Of a DNA stretch of 31,653 nt, positions 6,412-13,867 are shown one piece after another (position 1 is the first letter of the stretch; every line of letters starts with the position of its first letter). Source of the DNA: JANXDG01 sp964521665. GTDB taxonomy: Bacteria > Elusimicrobiota > Endomicrobiia > DTEH01. A program made the position numbers and the translations under genes. The notes beneath the pieces are model-generated. The model did no database searches. It was given only the letters and a program-made list of their open reading frames with translations, and had not been told where the DNA came from. Where the stretch lies: assembly GCA_964521665.1 (NCBI GenBank), contig CAZFSG010000011.1, positions 1-31,653 of the forward strand, read 5' to 3'.

Positions 6412-6942
6412 ATTAGTATCTCCTTTCTGTCTATCTTCTTTTATATAAGTTGGTGCTGTTTTTGGTGATTTACCTTTTTTTACTAAATGATAAAACTCGT
6501 ATGTCATTGTTTCTCCTTCAGATAAAATATCAGCATCTACAACTTCGCCAATAAACAAAATATGTGTTCCTACATTAATACTATTTATTACTTTTGCTTC
6601 TACATATGCTAAAGAATTATCTAAAATTATAGGTAAACCTAAATTAGAAAGGTTAAAGTTTATATTTTCAAATTTATTAATATCTCTTCCTGATTTAAAA
6701 CCAAACTTACCAATAAATTCTAATGGTGTATCTTTTTTCAAAACAGAAATAATAAATATTCCACTCTCTTTAACATACTCAGTCGTAAGGTTATTTTTAT
6801 TTAAACACACAGCAATCTGTGGTGGTTCTGAAGTAACCTGAAAAACAGTGTTTGCAATTTGTCCATTAAACTTTCCTTCTTTATTTTTAGAAGAAACAAT
6901 ATACATCCCATATCCAATTTTGTAAAGTGCTTGTAAGTTCAT
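6247..6942 (-). CDS. High-molecular-weight rubredoxin: flavin reductase domain fused to rubredoxin
   Basis: Residues 1 to about 160 are an FMN-binding flavin reductase-like domain (flavoredoxin family: IGYGMYIVSSK, GQIANTVFQVTSEPPQIAVCLNK). After a linker, residues 178-231 are a complete rubredoxin with C183-K-V-C186 and C216-P-V-C219. Such fusions, called Hrb in Moorella, pass electrons from NADH to flavodiiron protein and rubrerythrin. All these partners are in this cluster. The start ATG overlaps the PerR stop by four bases. Inside the gene a strong ribosome site (AAAGGAG) lies in front of Met178, so a free 54-residue rubredoxin is probably made too. Cytoplasmic. Confidence 0.93.
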   Translation of the reverse strand: MNLQALYKIGYGMYIVSSKNKEGKFNGQIANTVFQVTSEPPQIAVCLNKNNLTTEYVKESGIFIISVLKKDTPLEFIGKFGFKSGRDINKFENINFNLSNLGLPIILDNSLAYVEAKVINSINVGTHILFIGEVVDADILSEGETMTYEFYHLVKKGKSPKTAPTYIKEDRQKGDTNMKKYECKVCGYIYDPQKGDPENGIKPGTPFEQLPDDWVCPVCGAGKEEFEELKE

Positions 6943-7352
6943 TTCCTTACTCCCTTCTTTTTACATTCTCTACAAATACCTTTAAATATACCACAAAATT
7001 TTTTTACTAAATGTCCATCAAATTTTTGTCTCTTTGCAAAACTGAATTCTATATTTAAATCATAAATTTTACCACATTGTTCACATATAAAATGACTATG
7101 TGGTTGAGTGTATCCATTAAAACAAAGTTTTGTTTCTAATGGTATCTCAAAAATTAAATTTTTTTCTACAAATTCTTTTAAAGTATTATATATAGTTGTT
7201 TTTGAAATAGTAGGTATTTCTTTCACTAAATCATTATATATTGTTTCAACATCAGGATGTGTCCTGTGTTCAACAAGATATTTATAAATTTGTATTCTCT
7301 GTATAGTAGGTTTTATACCTTTCGATTTTAATATTTCTTTTATATTTTCCAT
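6939..7352 (-). CDS. perR: PerR/Fur-family metal-dependent repressor
   Basis: A 137-residue dimeric DNA-binding regulator. The N-terminal winged helix contains KPTIQRIQIYKYL and the recognition helix TISKTTIYNTLKEF. The C-terminal dimer domain has structural zinc sites C90-x2-C93 and C127-x2-C130. Aligned by eye to Bacillus PerR, the regulatory metal ligands H32, H85, H87 and D98 are kept; the aspartate at KIYD rather than glutamate points to PerR. The position of Bacillus D85 is Asn79 here. The ATG at 7352 is chosen over an upstream TTG at 7370. It overlaps the next gene by four bases and heads the oxygen-defence cluster, and two palindromes in its promoter suggest it represses itself. Confidence 0.88.
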   Translation of the reverse strand: MENIKEILKSKGIKPTIQRIQIYKYLVEHRTHPDVETIYNDLVKEIPTISKTTIYNTLKEFVEKNLIFEIPLETKLCFNGYTQPHSHFICEQCGKIYDLNIEFSFAKRQKFDGHLVKKFCGIFKGICRECKKKGVRK

Positions 7353-7379
7353 AAGTTCAAGTTTATACAAATTTCTAAC

Positions 7380-7394
7380 TTGTAATTATTACAA
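7380..7394. promoter_or_regulatory. Perfect 7-1-7 palindrome resembling a Per/Fur box
   Basis: TTGTAAT-T-ATTACAA is a perfect inverted repeat around one base and differs from the Bacillus Per box TTATAAT-N-ATTATAA by one base per arm. It lies 28 bases upstream of the perR ATG and covers the predicted transcription start. This is the placement expected for autoregulation. Confidence 0.7.
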
Positions 7395-7410
7395 TTTAAT
7401 AATTATTAAA
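7395..7410. promoter_or_regulatory. Second perfect palindrome abutting the Per-box-like site
   Basis: TTTAATAATTATTAAA is a perfect 16-base palindrome directly next to the 7-1-7 site and overlapping the predicted -10 element. It shares the TAATNATTA core, so it could be a second PerR operator. AT-rich DNA makes A/T palindromes more likely by chance, so it is weaker than its neighbour. Confidence 0.5.
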
Positions 7411-7428
7411 AACAAAAATATTTGTCAA
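7400..7428 (-). promoter_or_regulatory. Candidate perR promoter
   Basis: A consensus -35 TTGACA (7423-7428, minus strand) is followed after 17 bases by a weak -10 TAATTA (7400-7405). The start point would fall near 7393, inside the palindrome. The -35 lies 19 bases beyond the nnrD stop, so readthrough from the upstream operon is also possible. Confidence 0.5.
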
Positions 7429-7446
7429 GAGGTTGCTTAAAAATTT

Positions 7447-8409
7447 TTAAATTAATTCTTTAAACACTTCAGGTAAGTATTGAATTATATCGGTTGGTGT
7501 AAAACAAAATTCAGTTTTTTGTTGTCTTCCAAGTAATGCAGCTTGTGAATGTAGATAAACTCCTAAAACTGAAGATTTTAATAAGTAGTTATATTCAACC
7601 AAAGTTTTATTATAGGTTTTAACTTGATAAACAAGTCCTGCAATTATCCCTGCTAACACATCTCCAGAGCCACCTTTTGCTAATGCACTATTTGGTTGGT
7701 TAAGTTTAAATATATGTTCTCCATCAGAAATTGTTATATTTGAAGATTTTAATACTAAAACAGAGTTATTATTTTTTGCAAATTCTTGAACAAACATACA
7801 TGGTTCTAATTGTAGTTTTTTAAATTCTTCATCATTAAGATTAAACAAATTTTTAAATTCGCCTGTATGTGGTGTAAGGATAACTTTTTTTGATGAATTT
7901 TTTAAAACTTTGATTTTTTTATCTTCTATCTCAAGCAAATTAAATCCATCGGCATCTATTATTATAGAAATATCTTTTGGAAAACTTGACTGTGGAGAAA
8001 CAAGTATTTTAAGTAAGTTATTAACAAAAATTTTTGTTTCTTCTTCTCTTCCCAAACCACAACCAAGACAAATTGTCTCAACTTTTCTTTTTTGTATATA
8101 TTCTAAAACTTCGTCAACTGCTTTGTCTGATATAGAACCATGTTCTTCTGCAGGTAATGACACAACAATTATCTCAGGTTTTATTCTTGAAACTGTAATT
8201 TCATATATACTTTCAGGAACTGCTAAACTTATAAGTCCACATCCTACAGATAAACATCCTTCTGCTGCTAAAACAGCAGCGCCTGTATAATTTTTTGATC
8301 CAGCGATAACTAATGTATGGGCAAAATTATATTTATGAGAATCTTGTGGACGCTTTGGTAAAAAATCTTTTGCTACATTTTTTGTTATTATTTGATGTTT
8401 ATTACACAT
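7447..8409 (-). CDS. nnrD: ADP-dependent NAD(P)H-hydrate dehydratase
   Basis: It repairs damaged NADH and NADPH by dehydrating their hydrates with ADP, in the cytoplasm. The ribokinase-like fold shows GSKNYTGAAVLAAEG near the start, LTPHTGEFKNLF in the middle, and the catalytic loop NSALAKGGSGDVLAGIIAGL. Only the dehydratase domain is present in 320 residues; the epimerase domain (NnrE) usually fused in front is missing, so it must be encoded elsewhere or be absent. It follows acpS by four bases, a common arrangement. It is the last gene of the housekeeping operon before the perR promoter. Confidence 0.92.
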   Translation of the reverse strand: MCNKHQIITKNVAKDFLPKRPQDSHKYNFAHTLVIAGSKNYTGAAVLAAEGCLSVGCGLISLAVPESIYEITVSRIKPEIIVVSLPAEEHGSISDKAVDEVLEYIQKRKVETICLGCGLGREEETKIFVNNLLKILVSPQSSFPKDISIIIDADGFNLLEIEDKKIKVLKNSSKKVILTPHTGEFKNLFNLNDEEFKKLQLEPCMFVQEFAKNNNSVLVLKSSNITISDGEHIFKLNQPNSALAKGGSGDVLAGIIAGLVYQVKTYNKTLVEYNYLLKSSVLGVYLHSQAALLGRQQKTEFCFTPTDIIQYLPEVFKELI

Positions 8410-8413
8410 AGTT

Positions 8414-8758
8414 TTAATTTTTATTTAACAAAATTGCTACTGCTACTGAATAATCTTTAGTATGAGACAATGAAACTTCTACTTTAACATTTTTTACTTT
8501 TTTATTATTAAAAACGACTACTGGTTTGCCTCCTTCTATATTTTTTATTATAATATCTTTCAAAGGAATTTTTATTTTTCCTGAAAGAGCTTTCCATACA
8601 GCTTCTTTTGCAGCAAACCTTGCAGAATAATGTTGTTCTTTAGCCTTTTTAGTTTCACAATATTTTATTTCTTCGGGACTAAACACTCGTTGTAAAAACT
8701 TTTTATTTTTTATCAATCTTTTAATCCTTTTGGTTTCTATAATATCTATTCCTATCAT
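8414..8758 (-). CDS. acpS: Holo-[acyl-carrier-protein] synthase
   Basis: It transfers 4'-phosphopantetheine from CoA to the serine of acyl carrier protein, activating fatty acid synthesis. The start MIGIDIIE contains the metal-binding Asp, followed by FSPEEIKYC and the signature ARFAAKEAVWKAL with its Glu, then the C-terminal LSHTKDYSVAVAI. The start at 8758 gives 114 residues, the usual length; a longer reading from 8791 would add an unrelated 11-residue extension. The start overlaps the end of rlmN by eight bases, so translation is coupled. Confidence 0.94.
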   Translation of the reverse strand: MIGIDIIETKRIKRLIKNKKFLQRVFSPEEIKYCETKKAKEQHYSARFAAKEAVWKALSGKIKIPLKDIIIKNIEGGKPVVVFNNKKVKNVKVEVSLSHTKDYSVAVAILLNKN

Positions 8759-8762
8759 ATTT

Positions 8763-9779
8763 TTACAACCCAAGTTGACCACAAGCTGCATTTATATCTA
8801 ATCCATATGGTCTTCTTATAAAAGTAAGAAAACCTTTAGACATTAAAAAATTTTTTATATTTATTACCTTCTTATCTTCTGGTGTGTTATAATTACATAT
8901 TCCTATTGGATTATAAGGGATCAAATTAACTTTATAAATTTTTTTATTTATAGAGTGTTTCAGCAAAACTTCCACAAGTTCTTCCATATCAGAAACAGAA
9001 TCATTTTTTTTATCTATTAACACATACTCTATTGTAAGAATTGTATCTGTTTTTTTTGCATAATAAATTGCTGCTTGCAAAATGTCATCTATACTGTAAT
9101 TAAGATTTGGGATTAATTCTTTTCTTACTTTATTATTTGCTCCATGCAAAGATATAGCAAGTTTTACATTAAGTTTCTCTTCTGCTAATTTGTAAATATT
9201 AGGTACAATTCCAACTGTAGAAATTGTTATTCTTCTTCTTCCTAACCCAAACATATTTTCATTAGTTAAAATTTTTATAGATTTTACAAGATTATCATAA
9301 TTAAGCAACGGTTCGCCCATGCCCATATATAAAATACTATTTATTTTTTCTTTATCAATTCTTAAAATTTGTTCAACAATTTCGCCACAGGTCAAATTTC
9401 TTACAAATTTCACTTTCCCTGAATTACAAAATTTACATCCAATAGGACAACCAACCTGTGTTGAAACACAAACAACATTTCTTTCTAACTTTGGTATATA
9501 AACAGTGGGTATTAAAAATCCATCTTTTGTTTCAAAATTATATTTTGTTGTAGCATCAGATTTTGATATTTGTTTAGATACTAATTTAAATACGTGTATC
9601 TCAAAATCATTTTTTAGTTTATCTATAAAACTTTTAGGTAAATTTTTAAACTTATCAAAATTATCTACTTTCTTTTTATATACCCAATCAAAGATCTGTT
9701 TAGCTCTAAATTTTTTTTCTTGATATTTTGTTGTAATAAAATCTTCAAGTTCATCTTTTGTAAAATCAAATATATGCAT
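8763..9779 (-). CDS. rlmN: 23S rRNA (A2503-C2) / tRNA (A37-C2) methyltransferase, radical SAM
   Basis: It methylates adenine C2 in 23S rRNA and some tRNAs, using a 4Fe-4S cluster and two SAM molecules. The cluster motif is C111-x3-C115-x2-C118 (CPIGCKFC). MGMGEPLLNYD, ITISTVGIVP and LAISLHGAN are family signatures, and the conserved catalytic Cys is in AACGQL at the C-terminus. The 338-residue length is normal. The ATG at 9779 is chosen; an upstream TTG at 9794 would extend into the preceding gene. It begins one base after the glycosylase stop codon. Confidence 0.96.
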   Translation of the reverse strand: MHIFDFTKDELEDFITTKYQEKKFRAKQIFDWVYKKKVDNFDKFKNLPKSFIDKLKNDFEIHVFKLVSKQISKSDATTKYNFETKDGFLIPTVYIPKLERNVVCVSTQVGCPIGCKFCNSGKVKFVRNLTCGEIVEQILRIDKEKINSILYMGMGEPLLNYDNLVKSIKILTNENMFGLGRRRITISTVGIVPNIYKLAEEKLNVKLAISLHGANNKVRKELIPNLNYSIDDILQAAIYYAKKTDTILTIEYVLIDKKNDSVSDMEELVEVLLKHSINKKIYKVNLIPYNPIGICNYNTPEDKKVINIKNFLMSKGFLTFIRRPYGLDINAACGQLGL

Positions 9780-9780
9780 A

Positions 9781-10404
9781 TTATTTAAACACAAACCCAG
9801 TTTGTTTTGCCCAAAAAAGAAGGTCTAAATCAACTAAAGGAATTTTCACTCTATTTGAAAACATAATAAATTTTTGTTCAAGTTCCAAATATTTATTTTT
9901 ATCAACATTTTTTGGTATTTTTGAGATCACTTTGTATTCAATTAAATTTTTAATTATATGTCTATCTATTATCGCTAAATCAAATGAATATCCAATATTT
10001 CTTAAAAAATGGCTTGCTTCTTTATATCCTATACCCTTTATTTCTCTTACTAAAATTTCTCTTAATATCTCTGGTTCAAAATTTTTATTGACCAACTGCC
10101 ATATAATATCAAACTTTTTAGTTGCTTCAGTTAAGTATTTTGCTTTTGTTTTATAAAACCGTGTATATTTTTTCAAAATTAAACAAATTTTTTCAAAAGG
10201 TATTTTAGGAAATCCACTTCTAAAAAGTTCTTCAACAGCTTGCCAACAACTTGTTGCTTTTGACTGTGGGGTTAAAAGACAAAAACAAAGTTCTTTAAAA
10301 ACAAGATTTTTATCTTTTTTAATATTTTTAAATTCTTGTTTTCTTTTTTGTATTTCAGAATAAAATTTTTTGTACAAAGAAAATAACTCTTTTGGATTCC
10401 TCAT
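9781..10404 (-). CDS. ogg: 8-oxoguanine DNA glycosylase/AP lyase, Ogg2 type
   Basis: It removes 8-oxoguanine from DNA and cuts the abasic site. The helix-hairpin-helix core GIGYKEASHFLRNIGY carries catalytic K128, followed by D147 in AIIDRHI. The protein is 207 residues and ends in lysine (GFVFK); in the Methanocaldococcus Ogg2 enzyme the C-terminal lysine, also residue 207, recognises 8-oxoguanine. Ogg2 enzymes are mostly archaeal or from thermophilic bacteria such as Thermotoga. It is the only DNA oxidation-repair enzyme seen here, and sits eight bases after nadK and one before rlmN, so it belongs to this operon. Confidence 0.92.
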   Translation of the reverse strand: MRNPKELFSLYKKFYSEIQKRKQEFKNIKKDKNLVFKELCFCLLTPQSKATSCWQAVEELFRSGFPKIPFEKICLILKKYTRFYKTKAKYLTEATKKFDIIWQLVNKNFEPEILREILVREIKGIGYKEASHFLRNIGYSFDLAIIDRHIIKNLIEYKVISKIPKNVDKNKYLELEQKFIMFSNRVKIPLVDLDLLFWAKQTGFVFK

Positions 10405-10412
10405 TAAAAAAT

Positions 10413-11222
10413 TTATCTTTTACCCCAGGAAAGTTTTTGTGTTAAAATATCAAAGAAAGTTTTTTTAGGGTTCGTAATAAATAGCATTTTTTTTTCTGAA
10501 GATCTTATAATTATTTCATCATTCTGGCTTAATTTAAAATCACGCTGTCCATCTAAAGACAAAATTAAATCTTTATTTGATTTATATTCAGGAATATATA
10601 AACCAATTTGTCTGTTAGAAGACACAATTATTGGTCGTATTGAGAGAGTATGTGGTGATATAGGCGTGATAAGCAAAACCTCTGTTTCTGGTTCAACAAT
10701 ACTTCCTGAAGATGCTAACGAATATGCAGTTGATCCTGTAGGTGTTGCTACAATTATTCCATCTCCTATTATTTCAACAATTTTTTTGTTATCTATTCTT
10801 AATTCTACATTACATACTTTTGCAGAAACTGATTTAATAACACAGTCATTTACTGCATAGTAGAATTTATTCCTAAACTCAATTTTTAAGACATTTCTTT
10901 GTTGTGGTATAATTTTGCCATCAAAAAATTTTTCTACAATATCAAAAACTTCGTTTACACTAAATTCAGCAAGATATCCCAACCTGCCTAAGTTTATTCC
11001 TAAAACAGGAACTAAATTTTCTGTTGCATAATGACCAACTTTAAGTAAAGTTCCGTCACCACCAACTGTTATTAATAGATCTCCTTTGCATATTTCTTTT
11101 TTTACTTTTAATGAACTACAAAATTTTAAAACATATTTATTCAATCTCTTTTTTAACAAATCTAAAACTTTATCTACATCTTTCTTTTGTGGATTAAATA
11201 CAACTATAATTTTCTTTTTCAT
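10413..11222 (-). CDS. nadK: NAD kinase
   Basis: It phosphorylates NAD to NADP with ATP, supplying the cofactor for reductive biosynthesis and stress defence. The catalytic GGDGT is at residues 54-58, followed by the NLGRLGYLAEF signature at 77-87. The C-terminal beta domain has the NAD-binding ATPTGSTAYSLASSGSI segment and ends with LSLDGQRDF. The 269-residue length is typical of bacterial enzymes. It shares an operon with nnrD, another NAD(P) gene, and is separated by 72 bases from the cyclophilin-fold gene upstream. Confidence 0.96.
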   Translation of the reverse strand: MKKKIIVVFNPQKKDVDKVLDLLKKRLNKYVLKFCSSLKVKKEICKGDLLITVGGDGTLLKVGHYATENLVPVLGINLGRLGYLAEFSVNEVFDIVEKFFDGKIIPQQRNVLKIEFRNKFYYAVNDCVIKSVSAKVCNVELRIDNKKIVEIIGDGIIVATPTGSTAYSLASSGSIVEPETEVLLITPISPHTLSIRPIIVSSNRQIGLYIPEYKSNKDLILSLDGQRDFKLSQNDEIIIRSSEKKMLFITNPKKTFFDILTQKLSWGKR

Positions 11223-11294
11223 TTTTTAAAAAACTCTTTTTTAAATTTTTTATTGACTCTTAAGAGACAAATATATTTAGATTTACAATAAAAT

Positions 11295-11678
11295 CTATAC
11301 TTTTAACAAAACAACTTTGCTGTTAGATTTTATTTGTTTTAATTTTTCAATCGTATCTTTTTCAAGTTTTATTTTACCTATAATTGTTACTTCACTATAA
11401 GGTTTTGGTTTTGACGATGTAGATATAGGTGTTCTTCCAAAAAATATACAAAAACAATTTCCTTCAGGCCACCAACCAACATCACCTATTTCAACATCTA
11501 AAGTAGGATTTTCATTTGGCAGATTAAGTGGTAGTTCAAAATATATTTCCTCACCCCATAGATGAACTCTTGCTTGTTGTGGCAAAATTTGATAAATTTG
11601 TTGTGCAATATTTGTTTCATTAAGTTCACATTCTATATCTATTTTGTATGAAGGGAAACTTATGATTATTTTTTTCAT
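11295..11678 (-). CDS. Cyclophilin-like fold protein (TM1367 family)
   Basis: A 127-residue soluble protein. The segments RVHLWGEEIYFELPL and IGDVGWWPEGNCFCIFFGRTP match the TM1367-type cyclophilin-like family, a beta-barrel known from Thermotoga structures with no established biochemical role. The residues for prolyl isomerase activity are not evident, so the term refers to fold only. The rest is a basic C-terminal strand-helix (IGKIKLEKDTIEKLKQI). Spacers of 55 and 72 bases separate it from mltG and nadK, more than elsewhere in this operon. A palindrome CTCTTAAGAG lies in the latter spacer. Function is unknown. Confidence 0.8.
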   Translation of the reverse strand: MKKIIISFPSYKIDIECELNETNIAQQIYQILPQQARVHLWGEEIYFELPLNLPNENPTLDVEIGDVGWWPEGNCFCIFFGRTPISTSSKPKPYSEVTIIGKIKLEKDTIEKLKQIKSNSKVVLLKV

Positions 11679-11733
11679 ATAAATAAAATCTTCTAAAACA
11701 AGTAAATTTTACTACACAATTATAAAAAAAAAT

Positions 11734-12678
11734 TTATTTCTTTTGTTTCTTTATTTGTTTTTGTTTTTCTAAATGTTGTTTGTAGTATTTTGAGAACATA
11801 AGAGTATTATTATCAGGAGTAAAGAAAAATAGGTCATCTGTCTGTTTAGGATACAATGCTGCTTTTATTGAATCTATCCCAGGGTTACATATAGGAGTGG
11901 GTGGCAATCCAGGATATATATATGTATTATATTTAGATTTAACTTCCAAATCTTTATATGTCAAAGGTTCTTTGAATTTTTTTAATGCATATCTTACAGT
12001 AGCACAGGATTCTAAATTCCATCCTTTCTTTAACCTGTTATGGAAAACAGATGATACTAACTTTTTTTCTTCGTAACTTTTTGCTTCTTTTTCTATAATA
12101 GAAGCTAAAATTACAACTTGATATGTAGACATTTTTAGTTCATATGCACGTTGAACAAATTCAGAAGTATATTTTTTATAAAATTCTTTCACCATTTTAT
12201 CAACAATGTCTTCAACAGACTGATTTTTATAAAAATAATATGTCTCAGGAAACAAAAATCCTTCAAGATTTTTAGATTTTACATATGTTATAAATTCTAT
12301 TGGATCACAAATTATTTCTTTTGAATAAAGTCGTTGAGCAATTTGTTCTACTGTGAATCCCTCTGGTATTGTGACTTTAACAACCTTTGGTCCTTTAATA
12401 AGATTATACACAATTGGCAATGTTGTAATAGAAAAATATAATTCGTAATTACCAGATTTAATTTTTTTCTCACTCATTGTAAAATAAACAGCCCAACGAA
12501 AAATAGCTTTGGACAAAATCAATTTTTGTTTTTCTAAAATTTCACCAACATATTTTGCAGTAGCATCTTTTGGTATAACCACAGATTTTTTTTTCTTTGG
12601 TATAAAATCAAAAATGAAAATTATAAAAATTAAAACAATCAACGTTCTTATGAATAGCCTGATTCTCAGAAGTTTCAT
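11734..12678 (-). CDS. mltG: Endolytic murein transglycosylase MltG
   Basis: It cuts nascent peptidoglycan strands at the inner membrane, setting glycan chain length. One membrane anchor spans about residues 8-26. A LysM-like region follows (VTIPEGFTVEQIAQRL), then the YceG catalytic domain with LASIIEKEA, where E196 corresponds to the catalytic glutamate, and VFHNRLKKGWNLESCATVRYAL and GLPPTPICNPG. Its 314 residues are near the usual 330-340. The start ATG overlaps the ruvX stop by four bases, and the ruvX-mltG order is common. The lysine-rich tail is unremarkable. Confidence 0.95.
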   Translation of the reverse strand: MKLLRIRLFIRTLIVLIFIIFIFDFIPKKKKSVVIPKDATAKYVGEILEKQKLILSKAIFRWAVYFTMSEKKIKSGNYELYFSITTLPIVYNLIKGPKVVKVTIPEGFTVEQIAQRLYSKEIICDPIEFITYVKSKNLEGFLFPETYYFYKNQSVEDIVDKMVKEFYKKYTSEFVQRAYELKMSTYQVVILASIIEKEAKSYEEKKLVSSVFHNRLKKGWNLESCATVRYALKKFKEPLTYKDLEVKSKYNTYIYPGLPPTPICNPGIDSIKAALYPKQTDDLFFFTPDNNTLMFSKYYKQHLEKQKQIKKQKK

Positions 12679-13091
12679 ACATTTATTTTCTGTTGTTTAG
12701 CATCTAAATAATCTTGTAGGATAACAGCTGCTGCATAACTATCAATTTTTTGTTTATATTTTTTATATTTTTTACCTAATGAAGAAAGTTTTTCACACGC
12801 AATTTTTGTACTATACATCTCATTTATAAATTCTATTTTTAGTTCTACAACTTTTTTTAACTTATTCACAAAATCCTCAATTTTTTTAACAATATCTGTA
12901 TCTTTATCCCAAACAGGATACCCAACTACAATTTTATCAACATTGTATTCTTTAACAATTTTCAAAATTTGTTCAAAAACAGTTTTATCATTTTTTATAG
13001 TTTTCAAAGGATGTGCTAAAAGATGTAGTTCATCAGATATTGCTAACCCAATACGTTTTTCACCATAATCAATTGACAATATAGGTTTCAT
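12675..13091 (-). CDS. ruvX: Pre-16S rRNA nuclease / Holliday junction resolvase-like YqgF
   Basis: A 138-residue RNase H-fold nuclease. It opens with LSIDYGEKRIGLAISD, which carries the first catalytic Asp. VVGYPVWDKDTD is the central strand and loop, with a variant from the usual VGLP. The C-terminal helix KIDSYAAAVILQDYL has the last catalytic Asp. The family matures the 16S rRNA 5' end in Escherichia coli and was earlier proposed to resolve Holliday junctions. The gene overlaps the end of the deacetylase gene by 23 bases and mltG by four. Confidence 0.93.
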   Translation of the reverse strand: MKPILSIDYGEKRIGLAISDELHLLAHPLKTIKNDKTVFEQILKIVKEYNVDKIVVGYPVWDKDTDIVKKIEDFVNKLKKVVELKIEFINEMYSTKIACEKLSSLGKKYKKYKQKIDSYAAAVILQDYLDAKQQKINV

Positions 13092-13773
13092 CTTCTAATA
13101 TCTCATCTATAGTAACAAATTCATAATTTTTTTCTTTCAAAATTTCTATTATTTTTGGTAAACACTTCAGAGTCGTTATACTACCAGAATGAAGTAAAAT
13201 TATTTCTTTATCTGAAGACAAAGATGCTGTAATTTTACTTATTAATTCTTTTTCAGTAATTTTCTCACTGTGATCATTTGTGAATATACTCCACAAAACT
13301 ATTTTAAGATTTAATTTATCAGCTATATTTAAGACTTTATCATTATAATGTCCTCCTGGAGGACGAAAATAAGAAATAACATTTTTTTTCCCACTTATAG
13401 AATTTAAAATTTCTTGTGTAGTTTTTAATTCATTAAGTATTTCTAAATCGGATAACTTTGTAAGATTTTTATGTGAATAAGTATGATTTCCAATTTTACA
13501 CCGTTCGTTTTCTGCTAACAACTTAACCAACTGGGGATATTTTTCTGCCTGTATTCCTACTAAAAAAAATGTTGCTTTTATGTTATATTTTGAAATTATT
13601 TCTAGTATATTTTCAGTAAAATAAGGGTGTGGACCATCATCAAAAGTTAACGCTACTTTTTTTACAAAAACAGGTTCACCAAAAACAATTTTTTCTTCAA
13701 AAACATCTTTTGTGTTCAACAAAATAAAAAATATAGTAGAAAAGATTAAAATATGTAATCTTGTAATAACCAT
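13069..13773 (-). CDS. Polysaccharide deacetylase (NodB domain), membrane-anchored
   Basis: It likely removes acetyl groups from peptidoglycan or another polysaccharide outside the inner membrane. A single hydrophobic anchor is followed by the NodB motifs: TFDDGPHP (metal Asp pair), HTYSHKNL (two metal His), RPPGGHYN, and the late catalytic ILLHSG. Start choice is uncertain. The ATG at 13773 gives 234 residues and leaves a 94-base divergent spacer. An ATG at 13863 would add a second hydrophobic stretch, yet leave only four bases to the opposite gene. Neither has a clear ribosome site. It leads the minus-strand operon with ruvX and mltG, so a cell wall role is likely. Confidence 0.88.
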   Translation of the reverse strand: MVITRLHILIFSTIFFILLNTKDVFEEKIVFGEPVFVKKVALTFDDGPHPYFTENILEIISKYNIKATFFLVGIQAEKYPQLVKLLAENERCKIGNHTYSHKNLTKLSDLEILNELKTTQEILNSISGKKNVISYFRPPGGHYNDKVLNIADKLNLKIVLWSIFTNDHSEKITEKELISKITASLSSDKEIILLHSGSITTLKCLPKIIEILKEKNYEFVTIDEILEDETYIVN

Positions 13774-13831
13774 ATTTGATTTTTTATTAAAAATATTCCT
13801 ATTTTTCAAGTTTAAGAATGTAACAAAAATC

Positions 13832-13860
13832 TTGAATAATAATTCCTGAAATAATAAAAT
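13832..13860 (+). promoter_or_regulatory. Candidate promoter for the ABC exporter genes
   Basis: TTGAAT (13832-13837) and TAAAAT (13855-13860) are separated by exactly 17 bases. Transcription would begin about one base before the ATG at 13868, which has no ribosome site, suggesting a leaderless message. Confidence 0.4.
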
Positions 13861-13867
13861 CATATCT

